Of a stretch of 39,438 nucleotides of DNA, positions 1-7,418 are shown piece after piece. Where the stretch lies: positions 1 to 39,438 of the forward strand of contig NZ_VANV01000036.1 in assembly GCF_022496765.1 (NCBI RefSeq), read 5' to 3'. The stretch is from Acidaminobacter sp. JC074. GTDB taxonomy: Bacteria; Bacillota; Clostridia; Peptostreptococcales; Acidaminobacteraceae. Within the stretch, counting starts at the first letter, position 1; each line of letters begins with the position of its first letter. The translations under genes were made by a program, and so were the position numbers. A model generated the notes under the pieces. It saw only the letters and a program-made list of their open reading frames with translations, was not told where the DNA came from and made no database searches.

Positions 1-131
1 TTATAAAACTTGCCCATGTGAATACTAGTTTCATAAATAGTATCATCAAACTCAGAATCAATATTTACATGAAAAGAATATGCTAATTTTAAAGACTTTG
101 CCTTCTTTTTCTTAACACGTTTTATTCCCAT
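1..131 (-). CDS. Small unknown protein, partial (runs off the window edge)
   Basis: An open frame starts at an ATG at 131 and stays open to base 1, giving 43 complete codons. The visible N-terminus begins MGIKRVKKKKAKSLKLAY and is strongly basic for about 16 residues, then turns acidic and polar (DSEFDD). A GGAGG ribosome binding site lies 6 bases upstream and a near-consensus promoter lies at 154-182, so it is very probably a real gene. No signal peptide or recognisable domain is visible and I do not recognise the family. It follows rplI on the same strand but has its own promoter and lies beyond the rplI terminator. Confidence 0.6.
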   Translation of the reverse strand, partial: MGIKRVKKKKAKSLKLAYSFHVNIDSEFDDTIYETSIHMGKFY

Positions 132-153
132 TATTTACCTCCTCTTAACTATG

Positions 154-182
154 ATTATACATCATAACCTCAAAAGAAGCAA
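154..182 (-). promoter_or_regulatory. Sigma-A promoter of the small edge gene
   Basis: On the minus strand, -35 TTGCTT (177-182) and -10 TATAAT (154-159) are separated by exactly 17 bases. The -10 lies 22 bases upstream of the start codon at 131. Confidence 0.6.
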
Positions 183-344
183 ACATTTGTTCGGTATTGT
201 TTTATTACACATAGTATGCCTTTTCAAAGTTGATTTTATATCAATAAGAGCATTTGTAATATCTTTCCACCACAATAATAATGAGTATTTGCACGGCATA
301 CAATCATGTTTAGAAATTTTAGATCAATACAATCTCCTAAGCAA

Positions 345-377
345 TAAAAAAGAGTATACCTAAAAGGCACACTCATC
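345..377 (-). terminator. Intrinsic terminator after rplI
   Basis: Just past the rplI stop, the minus strand forms a GAGTGTGCC / GGTATACTC hairpin (9 bp including G-U pairs, loop TTTTA) followed by a run of T. It closes the yybS-gdpP-rplI operon. Confidence 0.75.
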
Positions 378-380
378 TCA

Positions 381-827
381 TTATTCTGCTTCAACTTTTA
401 CTTTTAAGCTAGCAGTTACTTTAGGATAAACTTTAATCTTAATTGACTCTTCACCAAGAAGCTTAATTGGTCCATCCATAACCATTTTTTTCTTATCAAT
501 TTTAAAACCGTGCTCCTTGTTTAACTTAGCAGCAATATCCTTTGAAGTGATAGAACCAAATAATCTACCGCCTTCACCAGCTTGTGTCTTGAAAACTAAT
601 GTCACTTTTTCAATCTTCGCAGCTAGCTCTTTTGCAGCGGCTAGATCTTCAGCTTTTTTCTTATCTGCTGATTTCTTTTGGTGAGATAATTCACTTACAT
701 TACCATCTGTTGCTGGCTTAGCAAGATTTCTTGGAAATAAGAAATTTCTTGCATGTCCATCACTTGCATTGATAATATCTCCCTTTTTACCTGTACCTTT
801 TATGTCTTTTAATAAAATAACCTTCAT
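381..827 (-). CDS. rplI: 50S ribosomal protein L9
   Basis: L9 of the large ribosomal subunit, 148 residues, the usual length. The N-terminal domain starts MKVILLKDIKGTGKKGDI and includes the conserved GHARNFLFP stretch (about residues 24-32). A long charged helix (about 45-75) then joins the C-terminal rRNA-binding domain. The ATG at 827 is preferred over an upstream in-frame start because it matches the family N-terminus and has GAGGAGG 6 bases upstream. That binding site is formed by the final Glu codons of gdpP, whose stop lies one base away, so the two genes are translationally coupled. yybS-gdpP-rplI is the standard Firmicute order. Confidence 0.97.
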   Translation of the reverse strand: MKVILLKDIKGTGKKGDIINASDGHARNFLFPRNLAKPATDGNVSELSHQKKSADKKKAEDLAAAKELAAKIEKVTLVFKTQAGEGGRLFGSITSKDIAAKLNKEHGFKIDKKKMVMDGPIKLLGEESIKIKVYPKVTASLKVKVEAE

Positions 828-828
828 A

Positions 829-2823
829 TTATTCCTCCTCTTCAAAAAACTCATCTATAGCAGCTTCAAGTTTTTCTCTAGCCTCTTTCATTGTAACACC
901 TGTCAGTTGTGCACCTGCCACTTCTAAGTGACCACCACCGCCAAGTTTCTCCATAATCAGCTGGACATTAATATCTCCGAGAGAACGTCCACTGATAAAT
1001 ATCAAATCTTCATCCTTTTGACCGATAACAAAGGATGCATTTATACCTCTAATGTTAAGCAGTTCATCAGCTCCCTGAGCTGCAACCAACTGAGGATTAG
1101 ACAGGTCTTTTGGACAAACAGCTATGGCAATGGAATCCTTATACATGCTTGCTGTAGATACAATATTCGACTTGGCAACAAAGGTGCCAATATCGTCTTG
1201 GAAAAGTTGCTTTACAAGTGTTGTATCTGCTCCTAAACGTCTTAAGAAAGATGCTGCATCAAAAGTTCTTACACCAGTTTTAAATGAAAAATTCTTGGTG
1301 TCAACAGCAATACCGGCAAGCATTGCCTCAGCTTCTATCTTATCAATTTTCTGCTTATTGTCAATATACTGAAGTATTTCTGAAACCAATTCACACGTTG
1401 AAGACGCGTAAGGCTCTGTGTATCTTAAGACCACTTTTTCAATCTGTTCTGTCCCCACCCTATGATGGTCGATTAAAACCACACGATCTGTCTTTTCAAG
1501 TAGTGGTGGACATTCAGTAAATGAAGGTCTATGGGTATCCACAACAACCAATAGGTCTTTGTCTGTGATCATTTCTAATGCTTCTTCATCACCAATAAAC
1601 TTGTATTCGTCATTATCAGCAAACAACTCAAATACAGAGAATATGGCATCATTAACCTGATTAAGAACGATATAGGCATCTTTACCTCTGTTAACAACGG
1701 CCCTGTACATACCAATTGCTGCACCAAAACAGTCCATATCAGGATACTTATGCCCCATGATAAATACTTTTGGTGAATCATCAATAAGCGGTCTTAAACC
1801 ATGAGCTATAACTCTTGCCTTTACACGGTTTCTCTTTTCTACAGCCTTTGTTTTACCACCATAGAATTTAAAATCGCCCTTCATTCTTACAACAGCCTGG
1901 TCACCACCACGACTCAGTGCAAGTTCTAAGGCTGAAAAAGCATACTCTTCTAACTTCGAAAGGTTTCTTCCCAGTGAGCCTACACCAATAGATAGGGTAA
2001 CAGGTGTTTTGTTACCTAGATCAATTTCTCTCATATCATCTAGTATGGCAAATCTCTTTGCTTCTAGATTTTCTAAAAACTTATTTTCAAATACAATCAA
2101 GTACCGGTCTTTTTGATACTTTTTCATAACGGCATTCATTCTAGAAGCCCATAAATTTACTTTACGATCAATTTCAGAAAGGACAAACATCCTTTTTTCT
2201 TCTTTTGTAGATTTTAACACATCTTCTAAGTTATCAACCTGAACGATGGCTACAATGGATCTTTCATCACTGTATAATTCTTTAAGTTTGGTGTATTCAG
2301 TAATATCCACCCAGTAAAGCATGACAATGAAACGATCGTCTTTGCTTTCCTTGTTCACTTCAACGATGTTGTAGAATATTCTATAATATCTTTCACCTAG
2401 TTTGGTGTCAGAATAACCATTTTCCTCACTGGTTAATTTCTCTAATGAAAATGATGAAACCAAGTCATGAATGTCTTTACCCAGTAGTCTTGTATCAGGA
2501 AATAACTCTGTAAAACTTGAATTGTACCAAGTCACCTTGCCATCAAGATTTAATAGGGTTAAAGGAAATGGTAGATTTAAAATGGCGTATCTAGCCGCTG
2601 AATCAATTTCTCCTGATAAAGATTCAATGTAATCTTCCCATTTTTTAGATCTTTCATGGTTAGAAATCCAGTTATAGTAAACTAAAAATACCCATACTAT
2701 GGCAGCTATAATGCCCAGATAAACATGAAATAATGCTATCACAAGTGCAAATATAGCCAGTATCATTAAATATATTCTTGTATTTGGCGCCAGCAGTTTA
2801 TTAACTTTTCTACCTGACTTCAT
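829..2823 (-). CDS. gdpP: Cyclic-di-AMP phosphodiesterase, DHH/DHHA1 type (GdpP)
   Basis: Membrane-bound phosphodiesterase that hydrolyses c-di-AMP to pApA, 664 residues, a normal GdpP length. Two N-terminal membrane segments (about residues 14-50) are followed by a degenerate PAS domain (about 70-170), a GGDEF-like domain without an intact signature (about 180-310), a DHH domain and a DHHA1 domain. The DHH metal motifs are visible: GHKYPDMDCFG (DxD), VVVDTHRP and LIDHHR. The DHHA1 part ends with the GGGGH motif near residue 615. The start has AGGAGGT 5 bases upstream, overlapping the yybS stop. Flanking yybS and rplI support the name strongly. Confidence 0.95.
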   Translation of the reverse strand: MKSGRKVNKLLAPNTRIYLMILAIFALVIALFHVYLGIIAAIVWVFLVYYNWISNHERSKKWEDYIESLSGEIDSAARYAILNLPFPLTLLNLDGKVTWYNSSFTELFPDTRLLGKDIHDLVSSFSLEKLTSEENGYSDTKLGERYYRIFYNIVEVNKESKDDRFIVMLYWVDITEYTKLKELYSDERSIVAIVQVDNLEDVLKSTKEEKRMFVLSEIDRKVNLWASRMNAVMKKYQKDRYLIVFENKFLENLEAKRFAILDDMREIDLGNKTPVTLSIGVGSLGRNLSKLEEYAFSALELALSRGGDQAVVRMKGDFKFYGGKTKAVEKRNRVKARVIAHGLRPLIDDSPKVFIMGHKYPDMDCFGAAIGMYRAVVNRGKDAYIVLNQVNDAIFSVFELFADNDEYKFIGDEEALEMITDKDLLVVVDTHRPSFTECPPLLEKTDRVVLIDHHRVGTEQIEKVVLRYTEPYASSTCELVSEILQYIDNKQKIDKIEAEAMLAGIAVDTKNFSFKTGVRTFDAASFLRRLGADTTLVKQLFQDDIGTFVAKSNIVSTASMYKDSIAIAVCPKDLSNPQLVAAQGADELLNIRGINASFVIGQKDEDLIFISGRSLGDINVQLIMEKLGGGGHLEVAGAQLTGVTMKEAREKLEAAIDEFFEEEE

Positions 2824-2832
2824 AGTGACCTC

Positions 2833-3798
2833 CTAGCTGTCTCTATCTTCTATTCGTTTTCTAAAATCTGCATACATATCTGCAAAACCAACCAATCCTA
2901 AACCAAATCTAATAATATTTAAAGGACCAAGTATTGGTGAAATGAAATACACCACTATTGATACCACTTTATAGGCTGTTTTGTTAGGTTGCTTTTCAAA
3001 CAAGTACCATACAAAGGCCATACCATTGATATGTAGAATAATATAAAAGATTGACATGAAATTTGACGCATAATACATCATACTGCCATTATCAAAAATA
3101 GAAACCAAGGTTATGATTCCTAAAACAACCATGATAATAAGACGGGCATTTTCTCTTATTCTGAAATCTTTAAAGTAGGTCTTTTCAAAAGGAATAGACA
3201 TACGCTTCATAATCTTCTTAGATACCCCAAATGATACCACAGTATTCACAAGTGAGTAGGTAATCAGAATAGATGGGAATAATAGCTTCATCACTTCAAT
3301 GGATTCTTCCATCATTGAGAAATACATGATTAGCTCTTCTTCTGAGAAGACATTTAAGCTAGAGTAAACCACCTTAGCATCTGCTATCATACGATCTGTC
3401 ATTACAATTATTTCTTCAATAAAGTCTACGCCAAAGAAGAACTTTAGGCTGTATAAAAAACCTAAAAAGCCAAACACCATGGCAAGACTTGAGTAAAGAA
3501 TGTTCTGACTGTTTCTTTGATTCTTATGGAAACAGTAGCCTTGTACAATGGCGAGTGGTAGTACTAAAGTTGCAACAGTTGCAGCATAGGTGGGATCTAT
3601 CAGCATGAGTATGCCGATGACAACAGCTGATGCCATCAACTGCATTTTGATATCCGAAACCTTACCGAGCACAACAATAGGGATACCTACTATAAATATT
3701 GCGAACTGAAAAAATGGCAAGAAATATAAGATCAAGCTAAGTACGACTGCTAATGCAACCATAACAGCTGATGTAACGATTTTTTTTGTATTGTTCAT
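2833..3798 (-). CDS. yybS: YybS-like multipass membrane protein (DUF2232)
   Basis: A 321-residue hydrophobic protein with about eight predicted membrane segments. The N-terminal part (FLPFFQFAIFIVGIPIVVLG) and the overall layout match the DUF2232/YybS family, which regularly sits upstream of gdpP in Firmicutes. Its biochemical role is not established; the neighbourhood suggests a link to c-di-AMP or cell-envelope physiology. The ATG at 3798 is chosen over a GTG five codons upstream because GAAGAGGTG lies just before it. A TATAAT -10 element lies about 20 bases further upstream. Confidence 0.85.
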   Translation of the reverse strand: MNNTKKIVTSAVMVALAVVLSLILYFLPFFQFAIFIVGIPIVVLGKVSDIKMQLMASAVVIGILMLIDPTYAATVATLVLPLAIVQGYCFHKNQRNSQNILYSSLAMVFGFLGFLYSLKFFFGVDFIEEIIVMTDRMIADAKVVYSSLNVFSEEELIMYFSMMEESIEVMKLLFPSILITYSLVNTVVSFGVSKKIMKRMSIPFEKTYFKDFRIRENARLIIMVVLGIITLVSIFDNGSMMYYASNFMSIFYIILHINGMAFVWYLFEKQPNKTAYKVVSIVVYFISPILGPLNIIRFGLGLVGFADMYADFRKRIEDRDS

Positions 3799-3817
3799 AT
3801 GCACCTCTTCCACAGTA

Positions 3818-3823
3818 TTATAC
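3818..3823 (-). promoter_or_regulatory. Probable -10 box of the yybS-gdpP-rplI operon
   Basis: A TATAAT hexamer on the minus strand lies about 20 bases upstream of the yybS start. The -35 region 17 bases further (AGTAAA) is poor, so only the -10 is convincing. Confidence 0.4.
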
Positions 3824-3894
3824 CGTATTCTGGTCTATTTTACTACTCTTTCACTGGTTTAACAATAAAGCTTATACAAGCTTAAGAATTAGAC

Positions 3895-3927
3895 AAAAAA
3901 AGAGTCTAAGCAAATTACCTAGACTCA
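3895..3927 (-). terminator. Intrinsic terminator after the CsoR/CstR-type repressor
   Basis: The minus strand forms a GAGTCTAGG / CTTAGACTC hairpin (loop TAATTTG) followed by seven T. It lies directly after the repressor stop codon. Confidence 0.85.
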
Positions 3928-3932
3928 TGAGT

Positions 3933-4202
3933 TTATTTTGTAAAGTTAATGAATGACTGCATCACTTTTCTAACTTCTTCTTGATCTACTTTCCCGTTTT
4001 CATCCGGATGCAGCATACAAGATTCTGCATTGTTCTCAAGAATAGCTAAGCCCACTTTGTTGACTGAAGACTTGATTGCTGCAATCTGAACAAGTATTTC
4101 ATCACATGGCTTTTCATCTTCCACCATCTTTTCAATACCAGCTATATGACCCTTGATTGTTCTTAACCTATTAATTATCTTTTTTCTTGGTTCTGATACC
4201 AT
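3933..4202 (-). CDS. cstR: CsoR/FrmR-family repressor, CstR-like (persulfide sensor)
   Basis: An 89-residue all-helical DNA-binding repressor of the CsoR/RcnR/FrmR family, beginning MVSEPRKKIINRLRTIKGH. It has the two family cysteines: one in KPCDEILVQIAA and one in NNAESCML, 29 residues apart. The copper-binding His of CsoR, four residues before the second Cys, is Asn here. This favours CstR-type sensing of persulfide or polysulfide by the Cys pair over Cu(I) sensing. The upstream neighbour is a rhodanese/TusA/DsrE fusion, which fits. The start at 4202 gives the normal family length and has an AGGT sequence 5 bases upstream; a start 12 codons earlier lacks one. No operator is seen before this gene, so it is probably read through from the fusion gene. 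The CstR assignment over CsoR is an inference. Confidence 0.85.
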   Translation of the reverse strand: MVSEPRKKIINRLRTIKGHIAGIEKMVEDEKPCDEILVQIAAIKSSVNKVGLAILENNAESCMLHPDENGKVDQEEVRKVMQSFINFTK

Positions 4203-4278
4203 AACATACCTACTTTCTGTACCTTCCCAATATATCATAAAGTTTTCAAACTTTAAATAAAAACTTTAAAATCACTTA

Positions 4279-6759
4279 CTAGATGAATAAGTTAATGTCA
4301 GATTCTTCACCTTCAGCTAAGTATGTTGCAACTCCACCGAAGTTGACACCATCAATTAATTCTTCTTCCTTAACGCCCATTAGATCCATAGACATGTTGC
4401 AAGCAACAATGTTAACACCAGAATCAATAGCCTGCTGAATCAGATCTTCTAGTGAATCTACATTGTATTTTTTCATTAATCCACGAATCATCTTTGAACC
4501 CATACCACCCATGTTCATTTTAGAAAGTGATAACTTCTTACTTCCTCTTGGAAGCATGGTAGAGAACATCTTACTTACAAAGTCTTTTTTTGCAGATACT
4601 TTTTCTGGCTTCTTTATAATATTTAACCCCCAGAAAGTAAAGAACATGGTTACTTTTCTTCCCATTGCTGCAGCGCCATTTGCTATAATAAATGAAGCGA
4701 TTGCCCTATCTAAATCATCTGAAAAGACCACCATTGATTTATTGTTGCCAGAACCTTGTAGCTTAACTTCTTCTTGCACTTGACCCTTCTGAATCTTTGC
4801 ATAGAAGCTGTTGCCATCAAAGCCATCGTCTAGCAGCTTATGCCCCATTCTATCAGACCACTTACCGATATCTGATCTAAAGCCTGGATCAGTTGCTGTT
4901 ACATTTAAAACATCACCAGGACTCATTGTATCCATTTTTTTATAGACCTCTCGAATAGGACCAGGACATGCCAGACCACACGCATTTAATGATATTTCAT
5001 TGCCTATTTGCCTGGGCTTTGTCATTTCCTTTTGAACATCAGGGTCACACACATCGTTACAACAAGTACCACCTGTACAATGCTCATCATCGTCTGCATT
5101 ACATACAACACAGTTATAAGTTGAGTAACCACCTGTTAAGTTATGAACATCTGTAAAACCATTTTCTTTTAAAATTCTTACAGCTATATAACCTCTGATA
5201 CCTACTGCACAATAAATAATGTATTTCTTATTTTTATCTAAGTCACTTAAACGATTTCTAAGATCGTCTACTTCAATGTTAATTGAACCCTTGATAGCGC
5301 CAAGCTCTACTTCTTCAGCAGTTCTTACATCCAATAAGACAGCACCCTTTTCCTGTAAAGGTTCAACTTCATGCCAGTTTACAGTTGGGCATACGCCTGT
5401 AAGAAGGTTTTCTGCTGCAAAACCAACCATGTTTTCTGGTGCTTTTGCTGATGAGAATGGCGGTGCATAGGCAAGTTCTAAATCTTTTAGATCATAGATA
5501 GTGCCATTAAAACGAATAGCTGTTGCCATGACATCAATTCTCTTATCCACACCCTTGTAACCAACGATTTGCGAACCTAAAATCTTACCGTCCATATCAA
5601 ATACAGTTTTGAAAGTCATTGGGAATGCACCTGGATAATAACCTGCATTCGACTTAGGATGAATAATTAAAGTTTCATAGTCTTTATGAAGCTTCTTACC
5701 CGCTCTCATTAGATCCTTTTCATTAAGACCTGTATTGGCAACTGTGATATCAAAAACTTTAGCAATTGAAGTACCTTGAGTACCCTTGTAAGCTACTTTT
5801 TTACCAACTATATTATCAGCTACGATTCTACCTTGCTTGTTAGCAGGACCTGCTAAAGGAATCATTGCCTGTTCTTTTGTCATAAAGTGTTCTATTTCTA
5901 CAGCATCACCTAAGGCATAGATATTTTCATCACTGGTAAGCATGTACTTATCAACAACAATACCGCCTCTTTCGTTCAGCTTAAGTTCTGCAGCCCTAGC
6001 AAGACCAGATTGTGCCTTAACACCGATAGATAAGATAACCATATCTACTAGAAGCTCTTTACCACTATTTAAGACAATTTTAGTTTGGCCATTGATGTCT
6101 TCAAAGTAATTAACGCCATCAGAAAGAATTAGATTTACCTTCTTTTCTCGCATATGAGCATGAATACCTTGTGCCATGTCAAAATCTACTGGTGCCATTA
6201 CTTGGTTGGCCATTTCAACAAGTGATACATCTAACTTTAAATCATGTAAGTTCTCTGCCATTTCTATACCGATGAAACCACCACCGATAACTGCCGCTTT
6301 TTTAATGTCTTTAGTTTTAATATGGTTAATGATTTGATCCATATGATCCATATTCCATAAAATATGAATGTTGTCTGAATCAATGCCCTTGATAGGAGGT
6401 TGGATTGGTGTAGAGCCAGGCGATAAAACTAGTGTGTCATACTTTTCAGTATAAACTTGTCCTGATTCTAAGTTCTTAACCTCAACGGACTTATTTTCTT
6501 TATCGATTGATAAGACTTCGTTTAAAACTCTTACATCTACGTTAAATCTTTGATTAAATGCTTCAGGTGTTTGTAAAAGCAAATTATCTCTTTCTTGAAT
6601 GCTGCCACCTATATGATAAGGCAGGCCACAGTTTGCAAACGATATATATTTACCTTTCTCAAGCATAACGATTTCAATTGTTTCATCATTTCTTCTTAAA
6701 CGTGCTGCAGTGGATGCACCACCTGCAACACCACCAATTATAACGACTTTTTTACTCAT
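4279..6759 (-). CDS. CoA-disulfide-reductase-like flavoprotein fused to rhodanese, TusA and DsrE domains
   Basis: An 826-residue sulfur-trafficking fusion. Residues 1-445 are a pyridine nucleotide-disulfide oxidoreductase of the CoA-disulfide/persulfide reductase type, with an FAD loop GGVAGGAS and the redox Cys44 in FANCGLPYHIGG. Residues about 460-545 are a rhodanese domain with catalytic Cys in YCAVGIRG. A Cys-rich linker follows (CVVC, single C, CC, C). Next comes a TusA/SirA domain (NACGLACPGP). Residues about 665-826 form a DsrE/F-like domain with a conserved-looking Cys in IVACNMSMD. The set implies persulfide transfer from donor to acceptor coupled to NAD(P)H. Start at ATG 6759 with GGAGGT 4 bases upstream. 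A consensus promoter and a CsoR-type dyad precede it, and the repressor gene follows. Confidence 0.9.
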   Translation of the reverse strand: MSKKVVIIGGVAGGASTAARLRRNDETIEIVMLEKGKYISFANCGLPYHIGGSIQERDNLLLQTPEAFNQRFNVDVRVLNEVLSIDKENKSVEVKNLESGQVYTEKYDTLVLSPGSTPIQPPIKGIDSDNIHILWNMDHMDQIINHIKTKDIKKAAVIGGGFIGIEMAENLHDLKLDVSLVEMANQVMAPVDFDMAQGIHAHMREKKVNLILSDGVNYFEDINGQTKIVLNSGKELLVDMVILSIGVKAQSGLARAAELKLNERGGIVVDKYMLTSDENIYALGDAVEIEHFMTKEQAMIPLAGPANKQGRIVADNIVGKKVAYKGTQGTSIAKVFDITVANTGLNEKDLMRAGKKLHKDYETLIIHPKSNAGYYPGAFPMTFKTVFDMDGKILGSQIVGYKGVDKRIDVMATAIRFNGTIYDLKDLELAYAPPFSSAKAPENMVGFAAENLLTGVCPTVNWHEVEPLQEKGAVLLDVRTAEEVELGAIKGSINIEVDDLRNRLSDLDKNKKYIIYCAVGIRGYIAVRILKENGFTDVHNLTGGYSTYNCVVCNADDDEHCTGGTCCNDVCDPDVQKEMTKPRQIGNEISLNACGLACPGPIREVYKKMDTMSPGDVLNVTATDPGFRSDIGKWSDRMGHKLLDDGFDGNSFYAKIQKGQVQEEVKLQGSGNNKSMVVFSDDLDRAIASFIIANGAAAMGRKVTMFFTFWGLNIIKKPEKVSAKKDFVSKMFSTMLPRGSKKLSLSKMNMGGMGSKMIRGLMKKYNVDSLEDLIQQAIDSGVNIVACNMSMDLMGVKEEELIDGVNFGGVATYLAEGEESDINLFI

Positions 6760-6771
6760 CACTACCTCCGT

Positions 6772-6793
6772 ATACCCCTCCCTCTAGGGGTGT
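6772..6793 (-). promoter_or_regulatory. CsoR/CstR-type operator 1 (GC-rich dyad)
   Basis: The plus strand reads ATACCCC-N7-AGGGGTGT, a dyad with a run of C in one arm and of G in the other, typical of CsoR-family operators. It starts a few bases after the expected transcription start and ends just before the ribosome binding site, where bound repressor would block transcription. The same ATACCCC-N7-AGGGG layout recurs at 7233-7253. Confidence 0.75.
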
Positions 6794-6804
6794 CCTTTTT
6801 CTAT

Positions 6805-6833
6805 ATCATACATCATCCTTATTAATCCGTCAA
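6805..6833 (-). promoter_or_regulatory. Promoter of the disulfide reductase fusion gene
   Basis: Minus-strand -35 TTGACG (6828-6833), 17-base spacer, -10 TATGAT (6805-6810). The predicted start near 6798 lies immediately upstream of operator 1. Confidence 0.8.
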
Positions 6834-6904
6834 TTATTTCACAAAACTTTGTGAAAATATTTTCTAATATTATTCCTATAACCCATTTTCTAAAGATTTA
6901 ATCG

Positions 6905-6933
6905 CAAAAAAAATACACAATCTCTTGTGTATT
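6905..6933 (-). terminator. Intrinsic terminator after the HesB-like selenoprotein
   Basis: The minus strand forms AATACACAA / TTGTGTATT (9 bp, loop GAGA) followed by eight T. The stem begins at the stop codon of the selenoprotein gene. Confidence 0.85.
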
Positions 6934-7222
6934 AGCAGCTGCTGCCACCATATGATGGCGAAACAACAAATCCTTTTCTGAAAAAGTTAGTTGTATAGTC
7001 TATGTTGAAGTTACCAAATTGATCAATAATATCTGTGTTAACTACAAATTTCACACCTTCTTTTTCTTCCATATGATCTTCACTTGATTGCTCATCCAGA
7101 ACAATACCAAATACTGGACCACCTCAGCCAAAACCGTTGATCATGACTCTAAATGCTTTACTTTCATAGTTATATCGATTTCTTAATTGCTCTAAGGCTT
7201 CTTTAGTTACATTAATTTTCAT
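6932..7222 (-). CDS. HesB/IscA-like selenoprotein (in-frame UGA read as Sec33)
   Basis: A 96-residue frame starts at ATG 7222, is interrupted once by TGA at 7124-7126 and ends in TAA at 6932. Read through, it gives an IscA/HesB-fold protein, N-terminus MKINVTKEALEQLRNRYN, with the motif GFG-U-GGPVFGIVLDE and a C-terminus ending GGSSC. Sec33 takes the place of the first cluster-ligand Cys of IscA; the usual C-terminal CxC is reduced to a single Cys96. The frame continues for 63 codons after the UGA, and a SECIS-like TCCAG/CTGGA hairpin starts 5 bases after it. A GGAGGT site, a consensus promoter and a CsoR-type operator precede the gene, all arguing against a pseudogene. HesB-like selenoproteins are known from selenoproteome surveys; function is unsettled, plausibly Fe-S, persulfide or selenium handling. 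Confidence 0.88.
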
Positions 7223-7232
7223 TATTACCTCC

Positions 7233-7253
7233 ATCCCCTCCTGTAGGGGGTAT
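7233..7253 (-). promoter_or_regulatory. CsoR/CstR-type operator 2
   Basis: On the minus strand it reads ATACCCC-N7-AGGGGAT, the same arms and 7-base spacing as the operator at 6772-6793. It begins 4 bases after the -10 box, so a bound repressor would cover the transcription start. It ties the selenoprotein to the disulfide-reductase fusion as one regulon. Confidence 0.75.
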
Positions 7254-7257
7254 CTTT

Positions 7258-7286
7258 ATAATAAAGAATTCTGAATAATTTGTCAA
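7258..7286 (-). promoter_or_regulatory. Promoter of the HesB-like selenoprotein gene
   Basis: Minus-strand -35 TTGACA (7281-7286), 17-base spacer, -10 TATTAT (7258-7263). It is the strongest promoter match in the window and abuts operator 2. Confidence 0.85.
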
Positions 7287-7295
7287 GCAAAAAAG

Positions 7296-7404
7296 TTATA
7301 CACATTTTTATGCACATTTTTGTGGATAAAAATTATCTCTATAAAGCCTAGAATTTCAACGTTCTTTAAGTTATAATAATCACATATCATTTTTTTTATC
7401 CACA
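7296..7404. promoter_or_regulatory. Three DnaA-box-like 9-mers upstream of recU
   Basis: Perfect TTATCCACA boxes lie at 7321-7329 (minus) and 7396-7404 (plus), and a one-mismatch box TTATACACA lies at 7296-7304. All three sit between the divergent selenoprotein and recU promoters, and the last one adjoins the recU ribosome binding site. They may let DnaA regulate recU. The spacing is not that of an origin and no origin genes are nearby. Confidence 0.45.
7372..7377 (+). promoter_or_regulatory. Probable -10 box of recU
   Basis: TATAAT lies 42 bases before the recU start codon. No good -35 is seen 16-18 bases upstream, so the promoter may depend on an activator or be weak. Confidence 0.4.
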
Positions 7405-7418
7405 GGAGGTTGTGAATA

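Noticed and set aside
151..363. Plus-strand 70-codon open frame
   Set aside because: It has no ribosome binding site, runs antisense through the promoter of the edge gene and the rplI terminator, and has no recognisable motifs.
7296..7404. Replication origin
   Set aside because: Only three boxes, no AT-rich unwinding repeat series, and no dnaA, dnaN or rpmH nearby.
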